NCBI RefSeq assembly: GCF_000712075.1
Contig: NZ_JONW01000013.1
Span: forward strand, 149,423 to 213,422
DNA: 64,000 bases
Direction of reading: 5' to 3'
Origin: Caulobacter sp. UNC358MFTsu5.1
GTDB lineage: Bacteria; Pseudomonadota; Alphaproteobacteria; Caulobacterales; Caulobacteraceae
Within the stretch, counting starts at the first letter, position 1, and the number at the start of each line of letters is the position of its first letter. The translations under genes and the position numbers were made by a program. Shown here piece after piece: positions 26,160 to 36,200 of this stretch. The notes beneath the pieces are model-generated. The model was not told the DNA's origin, did not search any database, and worked only from the letters and a program-made list of their open reading frames with translations.

Positions 26160-27398
26160 TCAACTGAAGAAACTACGGGCCTTGGCCAGCGCGCTCACGA
26201 ACGCGTCGGCCTCGTCCAGGGTGTTATATAGGGCGAAGGAAGCCCGGGCGCTCGACGTGACGCCGAACCTTTTCATCAGGGGCTCGGCGCAGTGGGTGCC
26301 GGCGCGGACGGCCACGCCGTAACGGTCCAGCACCTGGGCCACGTCATGGGCGTGGGCGCCCTCGACCACGAAGCTCAGCACCGCGCCCTTGCCCGGGGCC
26401 GCGCCCAGGATTCGCACGCCGTTGACGCCGTCCAGCTGGTCGACGACCCGCTGGTAGAGGGCGTGCTCGTGGGCCAGCGCGGCGTCCCGATCAATCGTGT
26501 TCAGCCATTCGATGGCCGCGCCCAGGCCGACGGCCTCGAGGATCGCCGGGGTGCCGGCCTCGAAGCGGTGCGGCGGGTCGGCGTAGGTGATGACCTCTTC
26601 CGAGACCGAGCCGATCATCTCGCCGCCGCCCTGGTACGGGGGCAGCGCCGCCAGGCGCTCGGCCTTGCCGTACAGCACGCCGACGCCAGTCGGTCCGTAG
26701 AGTTTATGGCCGGAGAAGACGTAGAAATCGACGTCCAGGGCCTTCACGTCGACCTTGCTGTGGACGATGGCCTGGCAGCCGTCCAGCAGCACCGGCGCGC
26801 CGGCCGCATGGGCCAGGCGGACGATCTCGGCGGCGTCGTTGATGGTGCCCAGCACGTTCGACATGTGGCTGATGGCCACCATCTTGGTGCGCGCGGACAG
26901 CAGGCTCTTGTAGGCCTCCATGTCCAGGCGGCCGTCGTCGGTGACGGGCACGAACCGCAGGACCACGCCGTAGCGCTGGCGCAGGAAGTGCCACGGCACG
27001 ATGTTGGCGTGGTGCTCCATCTGCGAGACCACGATCTCGTCGCCGGCCTTCAGCGAGCGGCCGAAGGTGTCGGCGACCAGGTTGACCGCCTCGGTGGCGC
27101 TCTTGGTCCAGACGACCTCCGACGGCTCGGCGTTGATGAACCGGGCCACGGTTTCGCGAGCGTTCTCGTAGGCCTGCGTCGTTTCGTTGGCCAGGGTGTG
27201 CAGGCCGCGGTGGACGTTGGCGTAGCTGGTGCGGGCCAGGCCGGTCATGGCGTTCAGCACGGCTTCGGGCTTCTGGGCGCTGGCGGCGCTGTCCAGATAG
27301 ACCAGCGGCTTGCCGTGCACCTGGCGGCCCAGGATCGGGAACTGGGCGCGGATCGCCTCGACGTCGAAGGCGGGCGCGAAGGGCGTGTCCAGGGCCAT
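26160..27398 (-). CDS. sufS: Cysteine desulfurase SufS (class II)
   Basis: SufS removes sulfur from L-cysteine as a persulfide for Fe-S assembly. The 412-residue PLP protein shows YLDSAASAQKPEAVL, EHHANIVPW, the PLP lysine in FSGHKLYGPTGVGVLYG, and the catalytic Cys in VRAGTHCAEPLMKRFG, typical of class II (CsdB/SufS) enzymes that need a sulfur acceptor such as SufE or SufU. The ATG at 27398 overlaps the sufD stop by one base (TAATG). A second desulfurase, IscS-type, is encoded at the head of the same operon. Confidence 0.95.
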   Translation of the reverse strand: MALDTPFAPAFDVEAIRAQFPILGRQVHGKPLVYLDSAASAQKPEAVLNAMTGLARTSYANVHRGLHTLANETTQAYENARETVARFINAEPSEVVWTKSATEAVNLVADTFGRSLKAGDEIVVSQMEHHANIVPWHFLRQRYGVVLRFVPVTDDGRLDMEAYKSLLSARTKMVAISHMSNVLGTINDAAEIVRLAHAAGAPVLLDGCQAIVHSKVDVKALDVDFYVFSGHKLYGPTGVGVLYGKAERLAALPPYQGGGEMIGSVSEEVITYADPPHRFEAGTPAILEAVGLGAAIEWLNTIDRDAALAHEHALYQRVVDQLDGVNGVRILGAAPGKGAVLSFVVEGAHAHDVAQVLDRYGVAVRAGTHCAEPLMKRFGVTSSARASFALYNTLDEADAFVSALAKARSFFS

Positions 27399-28429
27399 TA
27401 CGCCGCCCTCCCCAGCTTGGCCGCGACCCAGGCGACGGCGATGTCGCGCGCGCCCTCGTGCTCGATGCGCTCGACCACCTCGCCCAGGAAGGCCTGGGTC
27501 AGCATGGCCTTGGCTTCCAGCTCGGGGATGCCGCGCTGGCGGGCGTAGAAGACCTGCTCGTCGTCCAGGGCGCCGATGGTGTTGCCGTGGGCGCACGAGA
27601 CGTCGTCGGCGAAGATCAGCAGTTCGGGCTTGGCGTCGACCTCGGCCCGGTCCGACAGGATCAGGGCGTGGTGGCCCATGCGGGCGTCGGTCTGGTCGGC
27701 GCCGGGCTGGACGACGATCCGGCCCTGGAACACGCCGCGCGCCTGGCCATCGACGACGCCTTTGGTCAGCTGGCTGGTGATCCCGTCGACGCCGCCGTGG
27801 GTGACGATGGTGGTCTGGTCGGCGTGGCGCTGGTCGGCCAGCACATAGACGCCGTCCAGCCTGACGTTGGCGTGGGCGCCGGGGTGGTTGATGCGGGTCT
27901 CGATCCGCTGGCGGCGGGCGCCGGCGGTCAGGACGGTCTGGTTGAAGACCGCGCCGGGAGCCAGGTCGACTTCGGCGGTGACCACGTCGATGGCCTCGGC
28001 GTGGTCGTCGATCAGCACGATCCGCTCGACGCGGGCGCCCTCGCCCACCGCGATGTCCAGGGTGACGTCCGAGAAGTAGCCGCCCGCTCGGCCCTCATGG
28101 CTTTCCAGCAGCACCAGGGTCGTGTCGGGCTCGACGACGATGGCGTAGGCGGCGGCGTGGGCCGTGCCTTCGCTGGCCGAGACGAAGCGCAGGGTCACCA
28201 CGTCGCCCGTGCCGCTGGTCGCGGCGTGGCGCTGGCGGCCGTTGACGAACAGGATCTCGTCGGCGGCCAGGCCGTCGAACGGACCGGGCGCGACGTCGCC
28301 GTCCAACGCCGGCGAGGCGGGCGGGACGGCGCGGATCAGGCCGCGCAGGTCGGTCCAGCGCCAGTCCTCGTCGCGGCGCGACGGCAGCTGGGTCAGGTCG
28401 CCGGTCTTGAGGGCGGAGGCCAGGCTCAT
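27398..28429 (-). CDS. sufD: Fe-S scaffold subunit SufD
   Basis: SufD pairs with SufB and SufC to form the cluster-building scaffold. The 343-residue product has an N-terminal segment ending RRDEDWRWTDLRGL and the beta-helix core. The conserved C-terminal part reads DDVSCAHGNTIGALDDEQVF, then YARQRGIPELEAKAMLTQAF; the His after Cys in this stretch is the residue needed for assembly. It is shorter than E. coli SufD (423 aa) at the N-terminus, as usual in alphaproteobacteria. Both ends overlap their neighbours by one base. Confidence 0.93.
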   Translation of the reverse strand: MSLASALKTGDLTQLPSRRDEDWRWTDLRGLIRAVPPASPALDGDVAPGPFDGLAADEILFVNGRQRHAATSGTGDVVTLRFVSASEGTAHAAAYAIVVEPDTTLVLLESHEGRAGGYFSDVTLDIAVGEGARVERIVLIDDHAEAIDVVTAEVDLAPGAVFNQTVLTAGARRQRIETRINHPGAHANVRLDGVYVLADQRHADQTTIVTHGGVDGITSQLTKGVVDGQARGVFQGRIVVQPGADQTDARMGHHALILSDRAEVDAKPELLIFADDVSCAHGNTIGALDDEQVFYARQRGIPELEAKAMLTQAFLGEVVERIEHEGARDIAVAWVAAKLGRAA

Positions 28430-29178
28430 CAGGCGGCCGCTCCGACGTACTTGTCGTAGCCTTCGGCTTCCAGCTGCAGGGCCAGTTCCGGCCCGCCCGA
28501 GGCGACGATGCGGCCGGCGGCCAGCACGTGGACGCGGTCGGGTTTGATGTAGTCCAGCAGGCGCTGGTAGTGGGTGATGACCAGCATGCCGCGATCGGGC
28601 GCGCGCAGGGCGTTGACGCCTTCGGAGACGATCTTCAGGGCGTCGATGTCCAGGCCCGAGTCCGTCTCGTCCAGGATCAGGAACTTGGGCGAAAGCATCG
28701 CCATCTGCAGGATTTCCATCCGCTTCTTTTCGCCGCCCGAGAAGCCGACGTTCAGCCCGCGCTTGAGCATGTCGAAGTCGATCTTCAACGCCGCGGCCTT
28801 TTCCTTGGCCAGCTTCAGGAAGGCCGGGGCGGCGATCTCGTCCTCGCCGCGCGCGCGGCGCTGGGCGTTGAGGGCGGTGCGGATGAAGGTTAGGGCCGGA
28901 ACGCCCGGGATCTCCAGCGGATACTGGAACGACAGGAACACGCCCTTGGCGGCCCGTTCGTTGGGCTCCAGCGACAGCAGGTCCTCGCCGTTCAGCGTGG
29001 CCGTCCCTTGCGTGACCTCATAGCCGCCACGGCCGCTCAGCACGTACGACAGGGTCGACTTGCCGGCCCCGTTCGGCCCCATGATGGCGTGCACCTCGCC
29101 GGCCGGCACGTCGAGCGTGACGCCCTTGAGGATCGGCTTGTCTTCGACGCGGGCGTGGAGGTTTTCGATCTTAAGCAT
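28429..29178 (-). CDS. sufC: Fe-S assembly ATPase SufC
   Basis: SufC is the ABC-type ATPase that drives conformational change of the SufBD scaffold. The 249-residue product shows Walker A in MGPNGAGKSTLSYVLSGR, the signature GFSGGEKKRMEILQM, and Walker B FLILDETDSGLDIDAL followed by the switch His in VITHYQRLLDYI. No membrane segment is present. Its 5' end overlaps the VOC-family gene by 8 bases, and its stop overlaps sufD by one base, so translation is coupled through this part of the operon. Confidence 0.96.
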   Translation of the reverse strand: MLKIENLHARVEDKPILKGVTLDVPAGEVHAIMGPNGAGKSTLSYVLSGRGGYEVTQGTATLNGEDLLSLEPNERAAKGVFLSFQYPLEIPGVPALTFIRTALNAQRRARGEDEIAAPAFLKLAKEKAAALKIDFDMLKRGLNVGFSGGEKKRMEILQMAMLSPKFLILDETDSGLDIDALKIVSEGVNALRAPDRGMLVITHYQRLLDYIKPDRVHVLAAGRIVASGGPELALQLEAEGYDKYVGAAA

Positions 29179-29562
29179 GGGTCTCGTTGGTCTTTCGGGC
29201 GCCGCTCAGCGGCTCCAGCAGTTCGATGCGGTTGCCGAACGGGTCGTCGACATAGATGCGGTCGTAGCCTTCGAGGGGCTCGTCGTCCTTCAGGGCGAAG
29301 CCGCCGTCCGACAGCTTGGCCTTGAGCGCCGGAAGGTTGCTGACCAGCAGCCCCGGATGCGCCTTCCGCGCGGGACGGAAGTCGGCCTCGACGCCCAGGT
29401 GGATCTTCAGGCCGCCGTCCTCGAACCAGCAGCCGCCGCGCCGGGCCAGGTGCTCGGGCTTGGGCGTCTCGGGCAGGCCCAGGACGTCGCCGTAGAACCG
29501 GCGCGCGGCGTCCTCGCCGCCCGGGGGCATGGCCAGCTGCACATGGTCGATGGCGACCAGGG

Positions 29563-29566
<4 letters not shown>
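29171..29566 (-). CDS. VOC/glyoxalase-family protein inside the suf operon
   Basis: The 131-residue product is a vicinal-oxygen-chelate protein: it begins VAIDHVQLAMPPGGE, continues with ARRFYGDVLGLPETPKP and ends DDPFGNRIELLEP. His8, the His of KIHLGVE and the Glu near the C-terminus could bind a metal. Relatives include glyoxalases, dioxygenases and resistance proteins, so the reaction is unknown. It sits between sufB (4-base ATGA overlap) and sufC (8-base overlap), so it must be translated with them. That placement is unusual outside Caulobacter-like genomes. Confidence 0.88.
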
Positions 29567-31031
<1,465 letters not shown>

Positions 31032-31032
<1 letters not shown>

Positions 31033-32177
31033 TACGCCACCTCCCGGCGCCGGGCGCCGATACGCGAATAGGCGGCGAGCCAGGCGTCGCCGCAGGAAAT
31101 CCAATCTTGCTCGGTCGTGGCCCAGCCGCCGCTGACACGCAGGGCGAACGGAGCCAGGTCCGCCCGGCCCATGGCGTCCACCACGCGGCTGGCCTTGACC
31201 TTGCCCGAAGAGCAGGCGCTGCCGGCGCTGACCATCACCCCCGCCAGGTCCAGGTTCATCACCTGGATCTGCGAGGCGAAGCCCTCGGCCGCCAGACAAA
31301 GGGTTTGGGGCAGACGCCCAAAGCGCTCTTGGGCGCCCTCCCCGAGCACGACCGCGCCGACGGCCTTGACCCGTTCGGCCAAGGCGTCGCGCCATGTGCC
31401 TTGATTGGCCATCGAGGGCAAGTCGCGAGCCGCCGCCTCGGCGGCCGCGCCGAAGCCGGCGATCCCGGCGACGTTCTCGGTGCCGGCCCGGCGGCCGCGC
31501 TCCTGGCCGCCGCCGTGTTGCTGGCGGACGATCGTGGCGCGGGTGCCGGCCACCAGGGCGCCGACGCCCTGCGGTCCGCCCAGCTTGTGGGCCGACAGCG
31601 CCATCGTGTCGGCGCCGAGGGCGGTGAAGTCGATGGCGATCTTGCCGGCGGCCTGGACGGCGTCGACGTGCAGCCAGCCGTCGGCCGCGCGCACCAGGGC
31701 CGAGGTCTCGGCGATCGGCTGGATCACGCCGGTCTCGTTGTTGGCCAGCATCAGGCAGACCAGGGCCCGGCCCTCGTCGCTCAGGGCCTCTTCCAGCCAG
31801 TCCAGGCGCGCGACGCCGTCGGCGTCCAGCGGCATTTTCAGGACCTGCAGGCCCGAGGCGGCGGCGGTTTCGAGGACGGCGTCGTGCTCGCCCTCGCTGA
31901 CGATGACGCGGTTGAAGCCGGCGAAGGCGGCGCTGCCGATGGCCAGGGCGTTGGCCTCGGTGCCGCCGCTGACGAAGGTGACCGAGCCCGGCACGACCCC
32001 GACCAGCTCGCCGACCTGCTTGCGGGCGGTCTCGACGATGTCGCGGGCGGCCCGGCCGCTGGCGTGCACCGACGACGGATTGCCCGCGGTCTCGAAGGCG
32101 CGCAGCACCGCGTCCCGCGCCTCGGGGCGGATCGGGGCGGTGGCGTTGTAGTCGAGATAGATCGAGGGCTTGGTCAC
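31032..32177 (-). CDS. iscS: Cysteine desulfurase, IscS/NifS type (class I)
   Basis: This PLP enzyme provides persulfide sulfur from cysteine. The 381-residue product shows YLDYNATAPIRPEA, VSGGTEANALAIG, the PLP lysine in LSAHKLGGPQGVGAL and the active Cys on the flexible loop MVSAGSACSSGKVKASRVV. The loop form marks it as class I, unlike SufS in the same operon. The GTG start at 32177 overlaps the iscR stop by 4 bases (GTGA). Its sulfur may feed SufBCD or tRNA thiolation. The symbol is by family likeness. Confidence 0.9.
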
Positions 32178-32665
32178 GCCGCCGCCATCTCCCCAGCTCT
32201 TGCCTTGAGGGCGCGCTCCCGCAGCGTGCCGTCCAGCACGTCGGCGACCGACACGCTGGCCAGGTAGCCGTGGATCTGGCGGCCCATCTCTTCCCACAGG
32301 TCGTGGGTCAGGCATTGGGCGCCGCCGGCCATGCAGCCCCTGGCGGCGGTCTTGCCGCCCTTGGCGCCGATCGCGACGCCGCAGCGGGTGGCGCGCAGCG
32401 GCTCGTCCACGGCCAGGACGATGTCGGCGATGGCGGTGTCGCGGGCCTCGCGGGCCAGGCGATAGCCGCCGCCGGGGCCCCGGGCGCTGACCACCAGGCC
32501 CTTGCGGCGCAGGCGCGCGAAAAGCTGCTCGAGATAGGAAAGCGAGATCTGCTGGCGCGCGGCGATCTCGGCCAGGGCGACGGCGCGCCCTTCGGCCTGG
32601 TCCTGCTGGCGGGCCAGATCGGTCATGGCCATGACCGCGTAGCGTCCCTTGGTGCTCAGGCGCAT
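32174..32665 (-). CDS. iscR: Rrf2-family Fe-S regulator IscR
   Basis: IscR binds a [2Fe-2S] cluster and regulates Fe-S biogenesis operons. The 163-residue product starts MRLSTKGRYAVMAM, has the winged helix with ISLSYLEQLFARLRRKGLV and GPGGGYRLAR, and three cysteines in the cluster loop (ATRCGVAIG, ARGCMAGG, AQCLTHDLW) spaced like those of E. coli IscR. It is the first gene of the suf operon and probably represses it when cluster supply is adequate. Divergent from a hydrolase gene; a GACCA-N7-TGGTC palindrome lies between them. Confidence 0.93.
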   Translation of the reverse strand: MRLSTKGRYAVMAMTDLARQQDQAEGRAVALAEIAARQQISLSYLEQLFARLRRKGLVVSARGPGGGYRLAREARDTAIADIVLAVDEPLRATRCGVAIGAKGGKTAARGCMAGGAQCLTHDLWEEMGRQIHGYLASVSVADVLDGTLRERALKARAGEMAAA

Positions 32666-32779
32666 GCGCCTTATCTCCTTGCGGATTCCCCGCGCATCGG
32701 CTTAGGCGTGTGCTACAAGCCGCGACTTCGCGACGAGGCTCTTGCGAAAAGACCGAGCCGCGCGGTGCGGATTTAGGAA

Positions 32780-32796
32780 GACCAAGCGCAGTGGTC
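32780..32796. promoter_or_regulatory. Palindrome between iscR and the hydrolase gene
   Basis: GACCAAGCGCAGTGGTC is a perfect 5-bp inverted repeat with a 7-base spacer. It is 115 bases before iscR and 69 bases before the divergent gene. Dimeric regulators such as Rrf2 proteins bind sites of this size, so autoregulation by IscR is possible. The sequence does not closely match the E. coli IscR motif. Confidence 0.35.
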
Positions 32797-32864
32797 AAGT
32801 ATTCCTTCGCCCTTCCGGGCCCAGGAACGCGGCCCCGTCGCCCCTTTTTGGATAGGGACCTTGA

Positions 32865-33518
32865 ATGCCTGACGTGATTTTGACCGGAGCTTCGGGCCGC
32901 ATCGAGGGCCGTTATTCGCCGGGCAAGACCGACAACGCCCCGATCGCGCTGATCCTGCACCCGCACCCCAAGGCGGGCGGGCACATGAACCACCCGGTCT
33001 CGGTGCAGCTGTACCACCTGTTCATGAAGCGCGGTTTCGCGACCCTGCGCTTCAACTTCCGCGGCGTGGGCCGCAGCCAGGGCGAGTTCGACAGCGGCAT
33101 CGGCGAGCTGGCCGACGCGGCCACGGCCCTGGACTGGCTGCAGTCCAACAATCCCGCCGCCGCCCAGACCTGGGTCGCCGGCTACAGCTTCGGCGCCTAT
33201 ATCGGCATGCAGCTCTTGATGCGCCGTCCGGAAACCGACGGCTTCATCTCGGTGTCGCCGCCGACCAACATGTACGACTTCAGCTTCCTGGCCCCCTGCC
33301 CGGCCTCGGGCCTGATCCTGACGGGCGCGGCCGATACCGTCGTGCCGCCGGTCGAGGTCGAGCGCGTGGTCTCCAAGCTGCGCACCCAGAAGGGCATCGT
33401 CATCGACTACGAAGTGGTCGACAAGGCCACCCACTTCTGGGCCGAGCACCTGCCGTCGGTCGAGAAGAGCGTCGGCGACTATCTGGACAAGCGCCTGGAA
33501 GCCAATCCGATCCCGTAG
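32865..33518 (+). CDS. Alpha/beta hydrolase (dienelactone-hydrolase-like)
   Basis: The 217-residue soluble product has an alpha/beta hydrolase layout: ALILHPHPKAGGHMNHPV near the oxyanion hole, the nucleophile Ser in VAGYSFGAYIGMQLL, an acid candidate in ILTGAADTVVPPVEVE, and the His in DKATHFWAEHL. The Ser-Asp-His triad is complete, so it is probably an active esterase or lactonase, but the substrate is unknown. The family is widespread in alphaproteobacteria. Start at the ATG 32865. It is divergent from iscR; whether both respond to the same signal is not known. Confidence 0.85.
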   Translation: MPDVILTGASGRIEGRYSPGKTDNAPIALILHPHPKAGGHMNHPVSVQLYHLFMKRGFATLRFNFRGVGRSQGEFDSGIGELADAATALDWLQSNNPAAAQTWVAGYSFGAYIGMQLLMRRPETDGFISVSPPTNMYDFSFLAPCPASGLILTGAADTVVPPVEVERVVSKLRTQKGIVIDYEVVDKATHFWAEHLPSVEKSVGDYLDKRLEANPIP

Positions 33519-33623
33519 GCCCTGGCGCCGGTTAAGGCTCGCTGATCGCGAGTTACCGGTACCATAAAGCTTGCGATCCTGGACAACTCACCGTCATTCT
33601 GCGTCGAACGCTGTTCGCGGAGG

Positions 33624-34028
33624 ATGACGGTGAGCCAGACCATACGGCCGTTCCTGATGTTCCAGAACCAGGACGCCGAAGCGGCGATGACCTGGTACGT
33701 CTCGCTGTTCCCCGACGGGGAAATCCTCGACATCGAACGCTACGGCGCCGCCGGACCCGGTCCCGACGGCACCGTGATCCGCGCCCGCTTCCGGATCGGC
33801 GGCCAGGAGGTCTTCGTCTCCGACAGCTTCGTGAAGCACGCCTTCGGCTTCACCCCCTCCTCGTCCCTGTTCGTAGACTGCGCCTCGGAGGCCGAGGTCG
33901 AGCGCCTGGCCGCCGCCCTGGCCGAAGGCGGGGCGGTGCTGATGCCGGCGGGCGACTACGGCTTCAGCCGGCGCTTCGCCTGGGTGAACGACCGGTTCGG
34001 GGTGTCCTGGCAGTTGAACCTGGCCTGA
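33624..34028 (+). CDS. VOC-family protein (PhnB-like)
   Basis: The 134-residue product resembles PhnB/3-demethylubiquinone-9 methyltransferase-like VOC proteins: IRPFLMFQNQDAEAAMTWYV at the start, the DIERYGAAGPGPDGTV strand, and the closing FAWVNDRFGVSWQLNL. These proteins often lack the full glyoxalase metal site. Function unknown. A GGAGG-like site precedes the ATG at 33624. It lies 105 bases after the hydrolase gene and 48 bases before the NADH dehydrogenase gene, so shared transcription is possible. Confidence 0.85.
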   Translation: MTVSQTIRPFLMFQNQDAEAAMTWYVSLFPDGEILDIERYGAAGPGPDGTVIRARFRIGGQEVFVSDSFVKHAFGFTPSSSLFVDCASEAEVERLAAALAEGGAVLMPAGDYGFSRRFAWVNDRFGVSWQLNLA

Positions 34029-34076
34029 CATCGTTCTTCGAACCTCCTATATATTCACCATCTGAGGAATTTCTGG

Positions 34077-35381
34077 ATGGCGGGCATGCACTACGACATC
34101 GTGATCGTCGGCGGGGGAGCCGGTGGGCTGGAACTGGCGGCGCGGCTGGGACGCAAGCTGGGCCGCAAGGCCGGCAAGGAGCGCGTCCTGCTGATCGATC
34201 GTTCCAGCTTCCACATCTGGAAGCCGACCCTGCACGAGGTGGCCGCCGGCACGCTGGACACCCACCAGGAGGGGCTCTCCTACTCGATCCTGGGCCGCGC
34301 CAACCATTTCAGCTTCCTGCTGGGCGAGCTGGACAGCTTCGACCCGGTCGCCAAGCGCCTGAGCCTCAAGCCGATCCTGGCGGAAGGCGGCAAGGTGCTG
34401 GTGCCCGAGCGTAGCGTGACCTTCACCTGGGGCGTGCTGGCGATCGGCAGCGGCAGCAACCTGTTCGGCACCCCGGGCGCCGACCAGGCCCACCTGCTGG
34501 AACGCACCGAGGACGCCGAGGTCTTCCACACCCGCCTGCTGGCCGCCTTCATGAAGGCCTCGTTCTCGGCCGAGAAGACCATGAGCGTGGCCATCGTCGG
34601 CGGCGGGGCCACCGGGGTCGAGCTGTCGGCCGAGCTGATCGAGGCCCATCGCGAGCTGCTGGGCAGCCTGGGCAGCGAGCAGCGCTTCCGGCTGGACATC
34701 GCCATCGTCGAGGCCGCGCCGCGCATCCTGGGCGGCCTGCCCGAGAAGATCTCCGACCAGGCCACCGTGGCCCTGGAGCGCAAGGGCGTGCGGGTCCACA
34801 CCGGGGCCAAGGTCGTCGCCGTCCATCCCGACCGGCTGGAGACCAGTCAGGGCGACATCCCGGCCGACCTGATCGTCTGGGCGGCGGGCGTGAAGGCCGC
34901 GCCCGGCAACACGGCCTACGGGCTGGAGACCAACAAGACCAACCAGTTCGTGGTCAACGACCGGCTTGAGACCTCGGCCCCCGACGTCTGGGCCCTGGGC
35001 GACTGCGCCGCCGTGCCGTGGGTCGGGACGGAGGGCAAGGAAGGCAGCATTGTGCCCGCCCGCGCCCAGGCCGCCCACCAGCAGGCCAGCTACCTGGCCA
35101 AGGCCCTGATCGCCCGCCTCGGCCAGCGCCGGGTCGAGGCGCCGTTCGTCTACAAGGACTTCGGCTCGCTGGTCTCGCTGGGCGAGAACCGGGGCGTCGG
35201 CGCCCTGATGGGCGGGCTGGGCGGGCCGAACTTCTTCGTCGAGGGCCTGATCGCCAAGTGGGCCTACATCTCGCTGCATCTGGACCACCACCGGGCGATC
35301 ATGGGCACGCCCAAGACGATCGTTCTGGCCCTGGCCCGGCTGCTGCAGCAGCGGGTGGCGGGGCGGCTGAAGCTGCATTGA
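34077..35381 (+). CDS. ndh: Type II NADH:quinone oxidoreductase
   Basis: NDH-2 is a single-subunit flavoprotein that passes electrons from NADH to quinone without pumping protons. The 434-residue product has an FAD-binding Rossmann start (DIVIVGGGAGGLELAARLG), an NADH-binding Rossmann motif (VAIVGGGATGVELSAELIE) and the second FAD motif DVWALGDCAAVPW. KPTLHEVAAG and the loop AYISLHLDHHRAIMG near the C-terminus fit membrane-attached enzymes. The ATG at 34077 has GAGGAA about nine bases before; the ATG at 34086 is an alternative. The proton-pumping complex I would be encoded elsewhere. Confidence 0.92.
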   Translation: MAGMHYDIVIVGGGAGGLELAARLGRKLGRKAGKERVLLIDRSSFHIWKPTLHEVAAGTLDTHQEGLSYSILGRANHFSFLLGELDSFDPVAKRLSLKPILAEGGKVLVPERSVTFTWGVLAIGSGSNLFGTPGADQAHLLERTEDAEVFHTRLLAAFMKASFSAEKTMSVAIVGGGATGVELSAELIEAHRELLGSLGSEQRFRLDIAIVEAAPRILGGLPEKISDQATVALERKGVRVHTGAKVVAVHPDRLETSQGDIPADLIVWAAGVKAAPGNTAYGLETNKTNQFVVNDRLETSAPDVWALGDCAAVPWVGTEGKEGSIVPARAQAAHQQASYLAKALIARLGQRRVEAPFVYKDFGSLVSLGENRGVGALMGGLGGPNFFVEGLIAKWAYISLHLDHHRAIMGTPKTIVLALARLLQQRVAGRLKLH

Positions 35382-35406
35382 GCGTGCAGGATGCCTGACG
35401 ATGACT

Positions 35407-35532
35407 CCCTCCCCCTTGTGGGGAGGGAGGCGGCGAAGCCGACGGGTGGGGCCTGCTGACTCGTCTTGCTGACTCAGCAAACCCCACCCGACCCTGGCTC
35501 CGCCAGGGCCACCCTCCCCACAAGGGGGAGGG
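35407..35532. repeat. 126-bp palindromic intergenic element
   Basis: The ends are near-perfect inverted arms. The left begins CCCTCCCCCTTGTGGGGAGG (35407 onward) and the right is its complement, ending at 35532. Inside, CGACGGGTGGGG and CCCCACCCG form a second pair and CCCTGGCTCCGCCAGGG a short hairpin. It follows ndh and could end its transcript. The form suggests a dispersed REP-like family. Confidence 0.75.
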
Positions 35533-35913
35533 ACAGGTCGTCGTGCTCGGTGCTCGCGAGACAAAGCTCAGCGAAATCAACACCCTGGATTTTTTCGACC
35601 AAACTTATCCTCCCCCTTCCAGACGCCCGCATAATGCTCCCACCTCGACGCGGGAAAGGGCGCATGGCCAGCGACCGATGCGGCGGCGAGGGGCGATCGA
35701 GCGGGAAGCTCTGTCGGCGGTCCGAGAGGATCAACTCCATCCATCTGGTGCCGGCTGGGCTCGGAACACGGATACAGCGTTGGATGGAGGCCGATTGAGC
35801 AGCAGGCGGGCGGTGAGACGCTCGCGGTCCGGGACCGGGTGTCGTTGACCTGGCCCGCCCGTCGGAGGCTTCAAGGCGGCGAGGTTCGAACAGAACTCGG
35901 CGCCGCCGCGCTT
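35533..35913. other. Non-coding stretch without a recognised gene
   Basis: No frame here has a good start, ribosome site and recognisable product. Frames of up to about 100 codons exist on both strands but have Arg/Pro-rich, low-complexity translations typical of shadows in GC-rich DNA. The stretch lies between two palindromic elements in an 819-bp gap between ndh and anmK. It may be a decayed gene or additional repeat sequence. Confidence 0.5.
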
Positions 35914-36171
35914 CCGGATAACGACCGCGCGGAGCGATCGGGCTTCGTCGAAACGGTATTCTTTTTCAAACTCCGGACGATGTCCGGCGCTCCGCAGCCC
36001 TTTCCATACCTTCAGCGAGAGATCGCGTGAGGCTGAAAAGCCGTGGCTCACCCCCTTGCCCCCACCTGGCGGCTTCGCCGCCTGTCCGCCCCCATAGGGG
36101 GCGGAGCCTTCGCACCAGCGCTCTTCCCCCTGCGGGGGAAGACGACCGCGAAGCGGTCCGTAGGGGGCAAG
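35914..36171. repeat. Composite intergenic repeat, copy A
   Basis: Two modules: 35914-36007 (about 94 bp, containing CTTCGTCGAAACGG and CTCCGGAC...GTCCGG) and 36055-36171 (117 bp, starting CTTGCCCCCACCTGGCGGC and ending GGGGGCAAG). Both recur in the same order, inverted, at 63665-63909. The 117-bp module differs at only two positions between the copies; the 94-bp module is roughly 80% alike. The 117-bp module has terminal inverted repeats (CTTGCCCCC/GGGGGCAAG) and three internal hairpins. Confidence 0.85.
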
Positions 36172-36200
36172 TGCTGACCGCATCGGAGGAACAGGACCTG

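Noticed and set aside
35731..36183. A 150-codon minus-strand frame across the composite repeat
   Set aside because: It reads through the palindromic modules, and the second copy of the repeat (63.7-63.9 kb) does not keep the frame, so it is not a conserved protein.
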